From assembly GCA_036345935.2 (NCBI GenBank), contig JADWOT020000002.1:15284913-15348912 (forward strand): a stretch of DNA of 64,000 nucleotides, read 5' to 3'. Position numbers and translations under genes: made by a program. Source of the DNA: Taenia hydatigena (Eukaryota; Platyhelminthes; Cestoda; Cyclophyllidea; Taeniidae). The notes under the pieces were generated by a model that was given only the letters and a program-made list of their open reading frames with translations, was not told the DNA's origin and did not search any database. Of this stretch, positions 48,575 to 61,100 are shown piece after piece (positions within the stretch are counted from its first letter, which is position 1; every line of letters starts with the position of its first letter).

Positions 48575-49426
48575 AGGTTATTATCTAAATCTGCTCTGGA
48601 AATCACATGAGTCCACTTCAGGCAACCGCCTTTACCGATTCTCTCATTCTTTTATAAATATAATGTATCGGCTAATGGTTTTACTAATAAATGTGCAAAG
48701 CACTTCGCGTCTGTCTGGCTACTTTAAGTTTTTCTCTGCACTTATAAACAAAGCTACAAGGGAGGTAAATTTGTCCCATGCTAGGCGCGAAGTTTGCTGT
48801 TAGTGGAGCGAAACTTTTGAGTCCAGGTGGCCCTGTCAGTGGAGGAACGCTGTTTCCCTTTTGTGTCATTCAGACTCACATAAGTGTTCCATCACCTCAA
48901 ATGATGGATCCACTGGACAGTGGTGTTCGAAGCAAACAGAGTTCTCTATCTTAATCTATCCTATGATTCCCGGTTGTTCACTCACGTTGCCCTGCATGTT
49001 GAAACCATCGAAACGCTGTTCTTGGTGTCTTTTAGTGGGCAATTGGGCTGTACATAAAACAAGAAATTGGACTAATGGTGTTCCCGGACTCAAAAGAATA
49101 CTGAAGTCATTTGTTATGGCACATCGCTTGGATTGGTCGGTTTCGATTAGCATTGTCGTGTCAGAGCAGTCTTTGGTGTACAGAATGGGTGATTCCTTGT
49201 CGATTCTTCTTCGTTGTGGTCTTAATGGCGAACGCACCATATAGCTTCGTTGCGATCGTACTTCTCTTATATTTCTTTTAGCTGCTTGATCTAGGGATGC
49301 ATCTCAGAAAAGTACCTCACTTCTGCTAAAAACAATCAGGGAGAATTGGGTTCCACCTACTCAATCATCAAGGATGCCCTGTGATGCAGGTTGTCATTGA
49401 ACTGCCCACCTTCCTATGTGTACTTC
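48575..49426. other. No supported gene
   Basis: Both strands are open over 48,861-49,244 (127 codons plus, 94 codons minus from an ATG). Neither has domain or splice support, so no call is made. Confidence 0.4.
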
Positions 49427-49666
49427 ATGTCGCAGACGTCGATTTTGGTGATTGTGTCAGTGTCGATGATAATGGTAGTGTTCGGCGTAGACACAACTGT
49501 GACGAATGAGGAGGTAGTTGATCAAAATTATAACTCTGAATTTTCGTCCTCCACTTTACCCTCTCCCAATAACGTCATGCGTAGAGTGTGGTTCACAAAC
49601 ATTCTCGTTAACCCACGGAAGAAAAATAATGCCTTCATCCCCTCATTATTGTTATATGAGGTCTAA
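49427..49666 (+). CDS. Candidate small secreted peptide precursor
   Basis: A 79-residue frame from ATG at 49,427 to TAA. It begins MSQTSILVIVSVSMIMVVFG, a good hydrophobic signal sequence, followed by an acidic spacer (TTVTNEEVVDQNYNSEF) and a basic tail with RR and RKK sites bracketing VWFTNILVNP. That layout resembles peptide-hormone precursors, where dibasic sites are cleaved, but no amidation Gly is present and no known family is recognised. It may also be one exon, since a donor-like GAG|GTAGTT lies inside. Single-ORF evidence only. Confidence 0.35.
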   Translation: MSQTSILVIVSVSMIMVVFGVDTTVTNEEVVDQNYNSEFSSSTLPSPNNVMRRVWFTNILVNPRKKNNAFIPSLLLYEV

Positions 49667-49795
49667 GCTACGATACTAAAAAAAGGAGGGTTAAATGCAA
49701 TCGGCGACTTCGGAGAAACCCCTTTACGCGTAGTACAGTGCACAATAGTCAACAGCCTGCTATCTCAAGCGTTTAATCCGCTCATGCTTGATAAG

Positions 49796-49960
49796 CAAAG
49801 AATCACAAAATAAGTCCCACAAACCGTGTATTTTTTTTACTAAATTAGACATTTGGTGATGAGACAAAATAAGGATAGTGTCATTGTTGACTTAAACGAA
49901 GCCACCATCATGTTTGCGAGCAGATGCGTTGGCAGCAATACCAAGGCTGATTGGATGGAC
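49796..49960 (+). repeat. Dispersed repeat family D, partial copy 3
   Basis: Matches 7,873-8,035: AATCACAAAATAAGTCCCAC, AAACCGTG, TCATTGTTGACTTAAACGAA and ATCATGTTTGCGAGCAGATG, each with substitutions against the other copies. Confidence 0.5.
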
Positions 49961-50738
49961 AACACCTGCCTGTTTCCAAGGCCACCTCAACTCGCGGCCC
50001 AAATACTAGCTATTAGATGATGCAAACAGTCGAGAGAGGAAGTATTCTTTTTATTTGACCGGTTATTTACAGTCAATTACGTGTTTGAGCTGATAGACGT
50101 GGTAATTATTAACCCTCAATTATGAATCACGTCCCAATCGGCGATCTACGGCAGACGCTCAAAGCAATCGGAACTGGTGTAGTGTGGGCTCCTTCTAGAC
50201 AATACTACGAGACAACCCCAGAAATATAACACTCTAATGCCAAGAGGACCAAAGAATACAGTGGAAGCCGATAAACCTGTACGTATAAGTCTGCGGCTTG
50301 CTTGACGACGATGATGCATTAATTGGAGTCACTTGCACTTTGAGTCATTTAACGCTTCCAGCTAGTTCAAGCGATTGCTTAAATGTAAAAGCGTTATTTT
50401 CTGTCAGAAGTAGCGTGATAAACTGCCAGTCATCTGAAGCGTGTGTTTACACGAGTAAACTCTTCAATCTTGACAGTTTTTGTCCATCATCATAAAGCCA
50501 TGAAGTTACAATTCAGTCAGTTATGCTAACAAGCCAATGAATAAAGGTCTTTCTCAAGACTTTATGCAGTGAATACAGGGTCTAGGAATCCATCGGAACC
50601 ATTGAAATGCATTGCTGTGCCCTTGGTTATACAGAACTTTATATAGTCTGACCAACGTTTCTGATCTTGTAAAAACTAAAAGGAGAAGGACGGCAACAGG
50701 GATTTGCATTAAGGGATGCATGGCTTTATTTCCTGCAG

Positions 50739-50872
50739 GCATCAATCACCAACCCTGTGATGCGCAGAGGCACTCACAGCCGAACTACCTCCAGCGCTGT
50801 ACGATCCTCATAATATCTTCCGAGAAGAGCCCGGTTGGTACACCCTCAAAGAAGATGAAGACAAGGTGTTAG
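50739..50872 (+). CDS. Candidate terminal exon, basic unknown protein
   Basis: A strong acceptor (GGCTTTATTTCCTGCAG) is followed by 44 open codons ending TAG, or a donor-like AAG|GTGTTA just before the stop. Entry phase is 1. The peptide starts INHQPCDAQRHSQPNYLQRC and ends SPVGTPSKKMKTRC. Base composition is richer in GC than the flanks, in keeping with coding. No domain is recognised and no upstream exon was fixed. Confidence 0.3.
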
Positions 50873-51736
50873 GCGTGATCAGTGGACCGAGGTTCGTACA
50901 AATTCGGTGCCCCAGCTACTGTTTGTTAAAATCCAGAGAACCGAGGAACAGTAGAGGACTGTGCAACCAACTGGTTTAGTCATCCAATTAACGAATTAGT
51001 TGAATAGTGCCTAGAATGGGTGTGGTAGGCCAAAGCACCACCCGTTCGAAGGTTGATGCCTCAGGCTGAAGACCATCTTCTATTCTTCATCAGAATAGCT
51101 GCTGGTTGAAATGGGTCAAAGTCGACTTGTCAAGCAACACTTCTTTACCATACAGAAGCAATCAAAAAAAGAAAGTCTTGGAAGCCAAGCACACTCGTTT
51201 CGCGAATCGTACATTATCAAAAGACAACTACTTTGAAGGACTGGAAATTTGTTCTTCACCTTTCCTACCCTCCAAAAGGCACACCTTTTGATTAGCACTG
51301 ACTGACTGGCTAAGTAATTGACTTGTCCTGGACTGCTTTTTGTTGTCCATAGCTTGATTAGTTCAAACTTCTTCGTTGGAAGGAGTCAGGAGGAGTCAAT
51401 CGAGTCGGAGGAGAGTTTTTATTATTAAAAGATGAAACAAGGATAGCCTCACAGTTTGTAATGTAAATATTACACAAGCTCAGTTAAGTGCCTTATAAAA
51501 GTAGCCACTAATGCATTAATAAGTGGCATTTATAGCTTTTGAAAAAATAGCAGCGCCTCCATACCAACCTACTCTCGACCACCCTCTTACCGGAGGTGGA
51601 ATTGAGAACCTTTGCGAGAACGATAGCATTTATTGACATCTGACCATCATTCTGCACGTCCAGTCTCACTACCCCTCAACTTTTATAGGTGGAGGTAAGC
51701 TGCACTGCGTCCAGGAGACGACTCAAGATATTGCTT

Positions 51737-51749
51737 TGGTGGCAGCGGT
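51737..51749 (+). promoter_or_regulatory. tRNA-Leu-type primer-binding-site match
   Basis: TGGTGGCAGCGGT is complementary to the 3' end of animal tRNA-Leu including its CCA. Retroelements use this kind of site to prime minus-strand DNA synthesis, just inside a 5' LTR. The next bases diverge. A decayed LTR leader upstream (somewhere in 51,450-51,736) is possible, but no second LTR or clear gag follows. Confidence 0.35.
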
Positions 51750-54338
51750 AATCGAACGCTATTCAAGAAACCAAAAATTTGGATTAACATTGACGAATTG
51801 TTAAACCTGAAATCCGCAGTGGAAGTCTACTCCTAGGCAGGCGCACATTCGAAGAGCTATCAACCACTTAAGGACATTTTGGCTACCGCCCTAATGCCAC
51901 AGCTTGGCTTATGACGGCCATTGAAGCGTTGACAAGTCTCAAAGTTCGAAAGTAAAACTTCCTTTGAGGGCGAGAAAACGCCCTTTCTACCACGTTTAGC
52001 CCTTGCACTACGTTTTTATTTAATTCATCCTGATACTTTTGGCCGCATAAAAAGCGCGAAATCTATAACCCTCAACCAAACCCCTCCCTATGGTACAAGT
52101 CTACCACATAAGCTTCCTTCTTGTCGTTGAAGATTACATCCCAGACAGAAACGCAGCCGCTATGAGCGTTGAGGACGAAGACCAAAAATGAAAAGACCCA
52201 TCTGGAGGAGCGATATGCCAAGCTATGCGTCAAACTCTGTCTCCGCAATCGCCTCCCTAATCAGTAGGACAGCACAAATCTAGTTCGGAATCATTTCTTC
52301 TCTGTATCATTAAGCCTTTCACCAACATCACACCCGATGCCTGATGCTCGAGAAAGCACTGTACCGTTATTTGCAGTCATGAACAAATGGCAAAGATTGG
52401 TACCATGAATTGATCGGAGAAGACCTAATGAAATGGAAGCAATGATAGGGCTCTCCTAAATGGAGCATATTAAAATGATTCTACTTCTCTAGTTCCCAGT
52501 GATGTTTACCAGGCGGGCAAGGTTTTCACTAAATTTGCTCTCTACGCTGCAAAAATGCGGTGAGGAGCTGCGGTGAAGGCTTATGAGGAGGACGAAATCA
52601 TAAAAATACTTAACCATAATTAATGAAACAGTGCAAGGCGTAGAACCCACCGCGTTTTGTAATACGTCTTTCTTCAGAGTTTAAAAATGTCATTCAAAGA
52701 CCAGTCGCCATTCTAGGTGGATTATCACCTAAATTGTTTTCAAACTGCAAAATACTTTATCAACCTCTCTTCATGTCACGAATCATTAATAATTACACAG
52801 CCTAAGTCTGGGATTGAAGTAGTACCCTGCCGATTCGCTTAGATCCAGATCCGTCCTCGAAGCACTTGAGTAACCTGTTGTTTTCATCACAAATGTGCTA
52901 AAGGACATCGGGTCCAAGTTGCCCACAGTCAGTGCAAAGTAGATGGAGCCAAAGGATTTTGTTCCGATTACCAGCAAAAATGAGTTCATTTGAGTCCGTT
53001 TCTCCCTGTTTCAATACCTGGGATTAGTATGCTTAATAACGAAGTTTGGAAGTTAATAGGACTAGAACTGTAAAAAATCTACTTGCGATTACACTCCTCC
53101 TTTAGCCATCACAACGAAAATCGAGAAAGTTTAAACCGATTATGTTAGAATGGAGTGAAGAAGGGCCGAGAAATATGCTAGTGATCGATGACTGTGCTGG
53201 ACTGCTCTAACCTCAAAATGATGTAGTGCTGCTATCAGCCCTCGGTGAGTAGTGGTGGCGACTCACCTTAGTAATGCTTCATTTGCCAAATGCATAATGC
53301 CTTCGAACATAGCGTTAAATGTAGCGAGATTTAAAGACTCCATGTTCCACAGTATTCCCCTTTCACAAGCATCGAATGCGCTTATGGCAGCTATATGGCA
53401 CGGCGCTGTCTAAGAATGAGCAAAATTTTTGTTCTGATGGAAGACTATAACATAATTTTGGCTAAGCTCATCGCCAGAAGATCGTGAATGCCGAGGATGA
53501 CGAGCAGGAGAGAGAATGCAAAGGCAAGGCGTGGTCGAGATGCCAAAGATGCCTGCATAACGGAAAACTGATGCTGCAAGTTCGAAGAGGGAATTAAAGG
53601 ACCCCGCTGACATCGCACGGGAAGGCGATGGGCGCAAAATCGATTTTATTAGGCTCTCCAATGTGCTCGTTGCAGCAAGCAGACAAGCTTGTTGCAAACA
53701 ATTTACATTAGGCATACATAATTAGAGGCGAAATCAAAAGAACCAGGAAAAAAGTTTCACATGAAACTAATCCAATCAGACAAATTTTTGCCAAACTTTT
53801 ACACGGCAATGAACAGAAATAGGTTGACCTTATTTTGGACGGGTGAGGAAATGAACGAATTTTCCCAAAATGGGCAGGGGCAACACATGAGACGACAATT
53901 GTAGGCCGTTCTTGCGTTGTGTCGACTGTCATTAGTGGGACCAGGAGCAGTCGGAGTAACCGAGATCGGTAGACAAAAAATTGAGGCCTGGGTGGTTTGT
54001 AACAAGGAATTTGAAGGGAGGAGGAAGCAGATAGCTGGGAAATTGGGTTGTAAGGCAACAGAAACCAAATAGTCAAGATGAACTAACCTAAACAGAGATG
54101 TTCGGTCAATCCAAATTGAGATGCATATTTTGTGCATGGTACGACAAGGTAAGATATAATAAGGGAAGGGTAAGAAGACCATTTTGGTAAACTCACTTTT
54201 AATAGTCTTAGCAATGGGCCAAATATTCTACATTAAAACCATTAAGCGTGGGTGAAACGATCAGTTAAGGTAAAAGTGGGTTGTAAAAATTATGCTTAAG
54301 ATAAAACGACCAAGAAATTTGGACATTAAGTAGCGGCT
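51750..54338. other. No firm gene; possibly degraded coding sequence
   Basis: Minus-strand frames at 52,786-52,989, 53,410-53,715 and 53,708-54,182 read like protein in places but lack consistent splice sites. One alternative minus frame near 52,800-53,010 (DENNRLLKCFEDGSGSKRI) is interrupted by a stop. They could be exons or relics; not called. Confidence 0.35.
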
Positions 54339-54881
54339 GAATTTAGAAGAATGCCCACAATCATCCCTCGGAAGGGCTGCGAAGTGTAACTCATTAATCG
54401 GCAAGACCTGCGTGTTATACACCGTTAAATCTTTGCATTTAATCTCTGATCGTCTTCGTCACGTCTACTCGGAAGCCCAATACAACCGCTACAGCAAGCA
54501 CAACAGCACATGAAGAACACTGTTCAAATCAGTTGGGATGACAATTTTATTGAATATCAACGCCAGCAGCGTTCGTTACTGACTCAACGCAATGTGGCGA
54601 CAGAGGAGAATGTGCAAACCGTCGACTAGCTCATTAACCACAATGGCATTCAAAAACATCCCCACTAGCGCCAGGGTAAGCACAAACTCAGTCGTCTACC
54701 ACCACTGCTGCGACCATACCCACGGCTGCGCGCATTGCGGCGCCACTAGAGGCGACCATGCATGCGGCATTCCCCACTGCGCCTTCTGCACCGGCCACCA
54801 TGCACTCTTCTCCTCACATTGTGGGCTCTTCACAACCCCAGCCCACGGTGCCCACTTCCACGGATACGGACACGACCAACT
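54339..54881 (+). repeat. Large inverted repeat 1, left arm
   Basis: 543 bases whose reverse complement is 55,402-55,909, at roughly 85-90% identity. The left arm carries a 32-base insertion after CAATGGCA (~54,652). Arms are separated by a 520-base spacer. Each arm contains a GC-rich segment open in two frames: an Ala/Pro/Thr-rich one and a Cys/His-rich one with CAHCGATRGD and IPHCAFCTGHH. Confidence 0.9.
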
Positions 54882-55401
54882 GTGATGGGCACAGTTAAGC
54901 TAACTAGACATTGAAATGGACTACGAAATCATGTGCAGCTATTGAATTATTTTAAGTGATTACAAATCTAGCATTTCACTCATTGGCTATTACTTTAGAG
55001 GTATGTCAGTGAGTAGGGTGTTTGGCACTTAAGTTGTGGTCATTACAGTTTATTTAGCAAAGCTATCATAGTTCGCTCCGCATCGAGACAAGGCAGACAA
55101 TTTATATAAAATAAACGGCTGCTTACACTGATCTTGTTGCCGACATGTGCGCTGTCAAAAACGATTCTAGCTCCTTGAGTTACGAGCACGTGGGTGGTCA
55201 ACCACTCTAGGTATATCTTAAAGTCCCATTCACAAGAGTGGTGGTGAGGAGTGGGAAGCACAAGCTTAAAGTTGAAGTGCAATTAACGCAAACGTTACGC
55301 GCAACAACTAGAACCAACGATAGAGTATATAAGCAAACACCCTGCAGCACACAAGTCATATGAAACGAAGCAAGGAGACAGCCGAAGAAATCGAGTGTGG
55401 G
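54882..55401. other. Spacer of inverted repeat 1
   Basis: 520 bases between the arms. Minus-strand short frames only; nothing recognised. Confidence 0.6.
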
Positions 55402-55909
55402 AGTTGGTCGTGTCCGTATCTATGGAAGTGGGCACCGTGGGCCGAGGTTGTGAAGAGCCCACAATGTGAGGAGAAGTGTGCATGGTGGCCGGTGCAGAAG
55501 GCGCAGTGGGGAATGCCGCATGCACGGTCGCCTCTAGTGGCGCCGCAATGCGCGCAGCCGTGGGGATGGTCGCAGCAGTGGTGGTAGACGACTGAGTTTG
55601 TGCCATGGTGGTAAGTGAGCTGGTCGACGGTATACACATTCTCCTCTGTTACCACATTGCGTTGAGTCAGTCACGAACGCTGCTGGCGTTGATATTCAAT
55701 AAAAATTTCACCTTAACTGATTTGAACAGTGTTCTCCATGAGCTGTTGTGTTTGTCGTAGCGGTTGTATTGGGCTTCCGAGTGGACGTGATGAAGACAAT
55801 CAGAGGTGAATGCACAGATTCGACAATGTATAATGAACAGGTCTTGCCGAATTATGAGTTACACGTCGCAGCCCTTCCGAGGGATGATTGTGGACATTCT
55901 CCTAATTTC
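55402..55909 (-). repeat. Large inverted repeat 1, right arm
   Basis: Partner of 54,339-54,881. In this copy an ATG-initiated minus frame reads MAQTQSSTTTAATIPTAARI and continues low-complexity, while the overlapping frame reads Cys/His-rich. Whether either frame was ever translated is unknown. Confidence 0.9.
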
Positions 55910-56675
55910 ACTTTAATAGCTATTTGTACGCAACGTGCTTAATAGGGCATCGAAATGGATGGGCAGCAGAAACGAAGGCCAAATATCACCTAGTCGACCA
56001 GATCCATTGATAAAATGAATGGAGAGGTAGCTGAAGTTTTCCATGGCACTGAAATCAAAGTCCATAATCGCAATCGAATCCAGTTTAGGCAGTAATTTGA
56101 ACATTGCGTTTTGCATCCCTTCACATCGCCTCATGAACAAAATGTAAAATGAATGCGATTGATGTTTGCTTCGTGCGATTGCGGTGCACAGTACACGCAG
56201 TAAACATCAGCCTGTCCTCACTCACCAGTAAAGGGAGTTGGGCCTGATGCAAATGACTGTGTACATCCTAAAAATCTCAACAAAAGCTGCCACAGTCAAC
56301 TGCTTCGGAAAACGCGAAGGTGACTAACCATGTTCGACAGAGCAACTTGGTTGTCAAGACCAATGATGCTGATTTCAAAGGTCGCCTTACCATCCGGTTC
56401 ATTAACACACGGGAAAGCTCGACGGGCAAAAACGGACTAAGGAAAACATCAGCAGGACCGGTTTGCAAAAAGTGCAGACTAGTGGACTCATTGTCTTCGT
56501 AAAACGTAGTAATACGCTTCACATTCTGGATAATCTAATCAACTATTAAAACTCAATTGGACACGCAATGTCTACTGGAGTTGAGTAAACACTTGTAGGT
56601 GGAGATCTCTCCATTCGCCTCCTCCTTTCTGCAACTTCCCCCAGGGGCGAGAAGACTAGTGAGCAAAGGCACAAT

Positions 56676-57010
56676 CTCATTGTGTAAATCCATATCTTGT
56701 TGAGCGATCTTAAGAGTTATAGGGTAGAGGGACAGTTAAGCAGACAGTAAAAGATGCTTTGTGTAAAACAACCCTACACTGATGAAGTCTCAACTTGCAC
56801 GTCCCCTCACCTCTTCACCGCAACTGATTCCCGCATCGCAGTAACACTTATGCTTTTTTATTTTAGCAATTAAAAGCTCAAGAAGGTATTAGGCAAACGA
56901 CGATAAAACCTTGCATTTTACGGTGACAACTACTGTTCACCGCATTCGGAGTTGAATCAGTTCAGTGTGTTCCGTTCACTGCCCTCACAGCCCTTCTTCT
57001 GCCAAAGACA
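56676..57010 (+). repeat. Inverted repeat 2, left arm
   Basis: 335 bases pairing with 57,287-57,603. The innermost 102 bases (56,909-57,010) are a perfect reverse-complement match, while the outer part is diverged with indels. The loop is 276 bases. Confidence 0.95.
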
Positions 57011-57286
57011 TAAAAAATGAAAGGGGTGATTTGGTGGTTTTCTTGCCTGTAAGTTGACTTATCAAAGGGGATAAGGGCATCCAATTTATTAGTGGGAACT
57101 GAAAAAAATAGCTCTCTGCAGTGGCATCGAATGCACCAGCGTAAATGATAGCGTTGGATAACCTATAAGGGCAAGTTGAAAAAGAAACTAAAAGACTAGA
57201 AGGAAAGGTCGTCAAACCTTCCATCTTGCGGACCCTTAACTGCATTGCCAGTACGTTCAGTGGTGTCACATGCCAATGACACACTT
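57011..57286. other. Loop of inverted repeat 2
   Basis: 276 bases between the arms, AT-leaning, with no supported feature. Confidence 0.6.
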
Positions 57287-57603
57287 TGTCTTTGGCAGAA
57301 GAAGGGCTGTGAGGGCAGTGAACGGAACACACTGAACTGATTCAACTCCGAATGCGGTGAACAGTAGTTGTCACCGTAAAATGCAAGGCTTTTCCGTCAT
57401 TTTCCTGATATTTCCTTGAGCTTTTGATTGCTAAAATAAAAATATGGCATAAATGTGTCACTGCGATGCGAGAATCGGTCGTGTTATGGAAATGAGGGGA
57501 CATGCAAGTTGAGACTTCATCGGTGTAGGAATGTTGTACACAAAGCATCCTTTATTGTCTACTCTTAAGATCGCTCAACGAGATATGGATTTACACAATG
57601 AGG
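57287..57603 (-). repeat. Inverted repeat 2, right arm
   Basis: 317 bases, partner of 56,676-57,010. The 115-codon minus frame crossing the loop and arm lacks any domain and is ignored. Confidence 0.95.
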
Positions 57604-58067
57604 TCGCGCCTTCACCCACTTGTATAATGCCAATCTTGTAGTATGAAATATAGTCGCTGGTGATTGGTGATGCAGAACAGGTTTGGCACAACATTGACAA
57701 GTCATATGATAGCTATCGTGAAATGATGGCTTCAGCTGTCAGCATATGAACATAGACGATGGGGTAGAAGGGGCCGTTGAGCAGAAAACTTCAATAACCA
57801 AGGTGAAGTTGCGCGATACAATACGAAAGCGAGCGCATAGTTTCTATAAGCTGTGAATCATCATTTGTCTTCAAACAAATGATGTCAATGATTCCAAATG
57901 ATTTGTGAGCGAATTATTTTTAAAAAGTTGCAGTCATGAGTTTGTGAATCCTCCAAGCGTATGAATTTTGATGTCGCATAGAATTGTGGGAGTGATGGCA
58001 AGGTTTTTATGAGAAATCACGTTCTTTGGTGGACGTCATCATAAAAAAAAACAATGTTACCATCAGC

Positions 58068-58167
58068 NNNNNNNNNNNNNNNNNNNNNNNNNNNNNNNNN
58101 NNNNNNNNNNNNNNNNNNNNNNNNNNNNNNNNNNNNNNNNNNNNNNNNNNNNNNNNNNNNNNNNNNN
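58068..58167. other. Assembly gap (100 N)
   Basis: Exactly 100 undetermined bases, a conventional placeholder for a scaffold join of unknown size. The sequence restarting at 58,168 repeats 43,038 onward. Confidence 1.
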
Positions 58168-61100
58168 AAGCTAAACTATGCCGAAATTAATTTATTATGC
58201 TTTATTTTTAAACTGTTAAAATACGTGTGTCCACGTTTATGCTAGAGCTTTAATTTCTGCTGTTTTGACTTAGCTTTGGAGTGCTATTTAAACCACCTTT
58301 ATAAAAGAGGGACTACAAAACAGATGCAAAGCTTTGCTTGATGAACTGTCGATTTCGGGCACGGTGACTCGGATGGCTTTATTGCCTTTGGCGGGTAAGC
58401 TGGCTTCTAGGCCATGCCAATTGTCTAACTCCCTTTTACTTGCTGACTGCTGAATTTGACTGCCCGATTATTAGACATTTTCGCTATTTTTACTTTGTTG
58501 ATTCGTAGGTGCAATACAACCGTCAGATTTTCGATAGTGCCTAATTTCTTACTTAACTTTTCCACAATTCCTATATTTTTGAAGTTATTTTACTAAATTT
58601 AAATTTAGTATAACAGTTGATCTCTAAACACCATTGCGACATTAAATCGCCAATCCATTCATTCTCTCTGGTTCCAGCAAATCTTGACGCAAGAGTTGCT
58701 AACAAACTGACCCCTATTATGGATTGTAAAGTGTAAATGATTCGTAGGGGTTGAGCGCTGCTTGATGAGGATGGTGAGTTAACGTCAAAATGACTTCCAC
58801 ATGCTATTTCTTTATTTAACTTCCGGAAGGCCCACATACCGTGCAGGTTTCAATAACTTAGGCGTTCGGCGGTGTGACAAAATATAAACAGCGTCATTGT
58901 TTGCTTGAATAAAGTCTCCATCATGTTTCTAAGCGGATGCATAGATGATGGTGAGGCAGACTTTACCATTAGGGCTTTTTGAATTCAAAGTCTCTAAGTA
59001 ATCCCTCTCACCAGGCTCGGTGGTATCAGAAATGCAGTGACCAATGAAAAGCCTCCATAAAAGCTGCACGCACAGAACACCATGGCACAACTGATTGGGT
59101 GCACTATTCATCGGCAATACTAAGGAATTCTACTGTCAAAGCGTTCCTATTTGTGCAAATTGTCCCACTTTTGCTGAGTGAGAGATAATTGTCGGCTCCT
59201 AACAAGCGCTGTGTTGTCTGCAGTCGGTGACACGGTGCAGCGTTGAAGGATTCGCCACAGACACCATGCATTTGCACACGCTTAGCAGTTATGACGTGGG
59301 CTAAGTAAATCCGAAAATGTAGCCCTCTAGGCTTATGGCTGCTGGGTGTCTGAGTGGTGGCCAAGCGTATCGCTTTTATTTGTGACGCCTAACACGGTCT
59401 CCCACTAATCTAGGTAGTCATTAATAATAAAGTCATTTTACTGGTGGGACGAAAGTCGATTTGACTAAAATTGTTTATACTCCTTGGAGGTACCACACCA
59501 CCTGGATGACTGTTTTCCGAGGAATAAGTGATGGGCATATGATAAGGCGTTTTAAACTCGTTTTTAACAATTATTGAGATTCCTTCCTCCTCTCTGCGAC
59601 TGCCTATTAGTATGCGTAGATCAAATTTTCCTAGACATCTCTAATGTATCTGATGGAACAGTCAGTAGGTGGCATATTGGCAGACGTTAAGGATTGGCAC
59701 CGTCTACGTCATGAGATTCAATCTGCTCCTCCAGAACAACATTCACGTTGTCATTCCGCCTCTTGCCTGAGGGATGCATTTGAAGAAACATAAGCAATGC
59801 GTTGCTCTTCGTCTTTTTAGCGTCTTTCGCGGTGCTACCCTTGTGCGGTGCCTTCAACCCGTGTTGCTGGGTGGTTTTCTTTCTTTCACTAGTGCGTTAA
59901 CTTTATCTTTGTAGCCGACTAGCGGTGCACCTTTATTGAATCGAATGCTGTTGTAGTGCATGGTTATCGGTGGAGTACAAAGTTGTGTTGCGAATAGGGT
60001 AGTTCGTGGAAGAGAGGGTCTTCACTACACGTTGCTTCTTGGTCTGTGCTCCTACGACTAACGATGGAGGCATGTAATAAACAGAACAACCTCTCGTCTT
60101 CTCTGTGCGATTCGCATGTAGGACGAAACTTCGATTTCAGTGGAATTGCTTAGAGGGATTACTAATGTTGAGGTCAGGTATCGCCTCGGTTGCATGGAAT
60201 CTCGGTCACTGGCGCAGGTGGATAGTGGGTGTTTTTCTTACACCAGCGATCACCTTGTGATGCCTAATGCCAAAATTTGATCAGGAGGAGGGCCAAGGAA
60301 GAAGTTCAAGATGGATGATAGGGTTAAATTTACCCAAGTGATTCGTTTAGCTCTCGGTTTTGGGAAAGGAACTACTTTGTACCTTGGTGGGTTGAGCTGG
60401 CCTTTGGAGCCTATCAGTGAACCCAAGCTCCATTCTATGCATTGCCTGCGTATCACGCGAGCATTGAGTCCCGCATTTTGTGTGAATTGGTCCACGCACG
60501 TCTTGAATCATGTTTACGCATAGCAACAATTTTCAATTGTATTGAGCAGTTTAGATGGGACCATAAAACCGTGGTTAGTGGAAATGCGTCGAGGCACGGA
60601 GACTATCCATTGACATTCAGAAGGAGTGCGGACGTTGCAGGTGCGTCCTGTTGTCATTGGTCGTTGTAATTTAATCCATCTCTGTAGTCTAATCTTGACT
60701 GGACAGAAGCTTACCCTTCGGGGCGGGTTAAGAACATCTTTGCAACGAGGCCTCGCAATACTGATGACTAATTTCTTATTGGTTGAGAATCGAACCCAGT
60801 TCTGAAGGTGCTTGTGAACTGATTTCTTTGCGAATTTTTGTCTTGGTACTTGGTTGTCTTTACTCTGCCTTTTTGATAGCAACCCTATGTGGAGGATTCC
60901 GATGATGCCCATCCTCGGGTCTCTACTAGTGGAGACGACGTTAAATGTTAGGTGTATTTTCTTCTTACTATTACGACCGCATTTTATTTTACAGAACAAA
61001 AAGTCACGTGGATCAAAATTGACTGGGTGCGACATATCGGTATCTTGGAAAACTGACTTTTAGGGGTAAAAATTTGCTGAACGATTTGGTTCCCAAAAGA

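Larger units (their letters stand above)
43038..48817 (+). repeat. Segment duplicated after the N gap, copy 1
   Basis: 5,780 bases matching 58,168-64,000 with well under 1% substitutions by eye. Copy 2 has a 45-base insertion near 61,286-61,330, a net two-base gain near 60,136-60,155 and two extra GGT units near 63,600. The match starts exactly at the first base after the gap and runs to the window end. Confidence 0.95.

Noticed and set aside
56985..57332. 115-codon minus ORF across the inverted-repeat loop
   Set aside because: Spans loop and arm without domain, splice sites or conservation. Expected by chance in this length.
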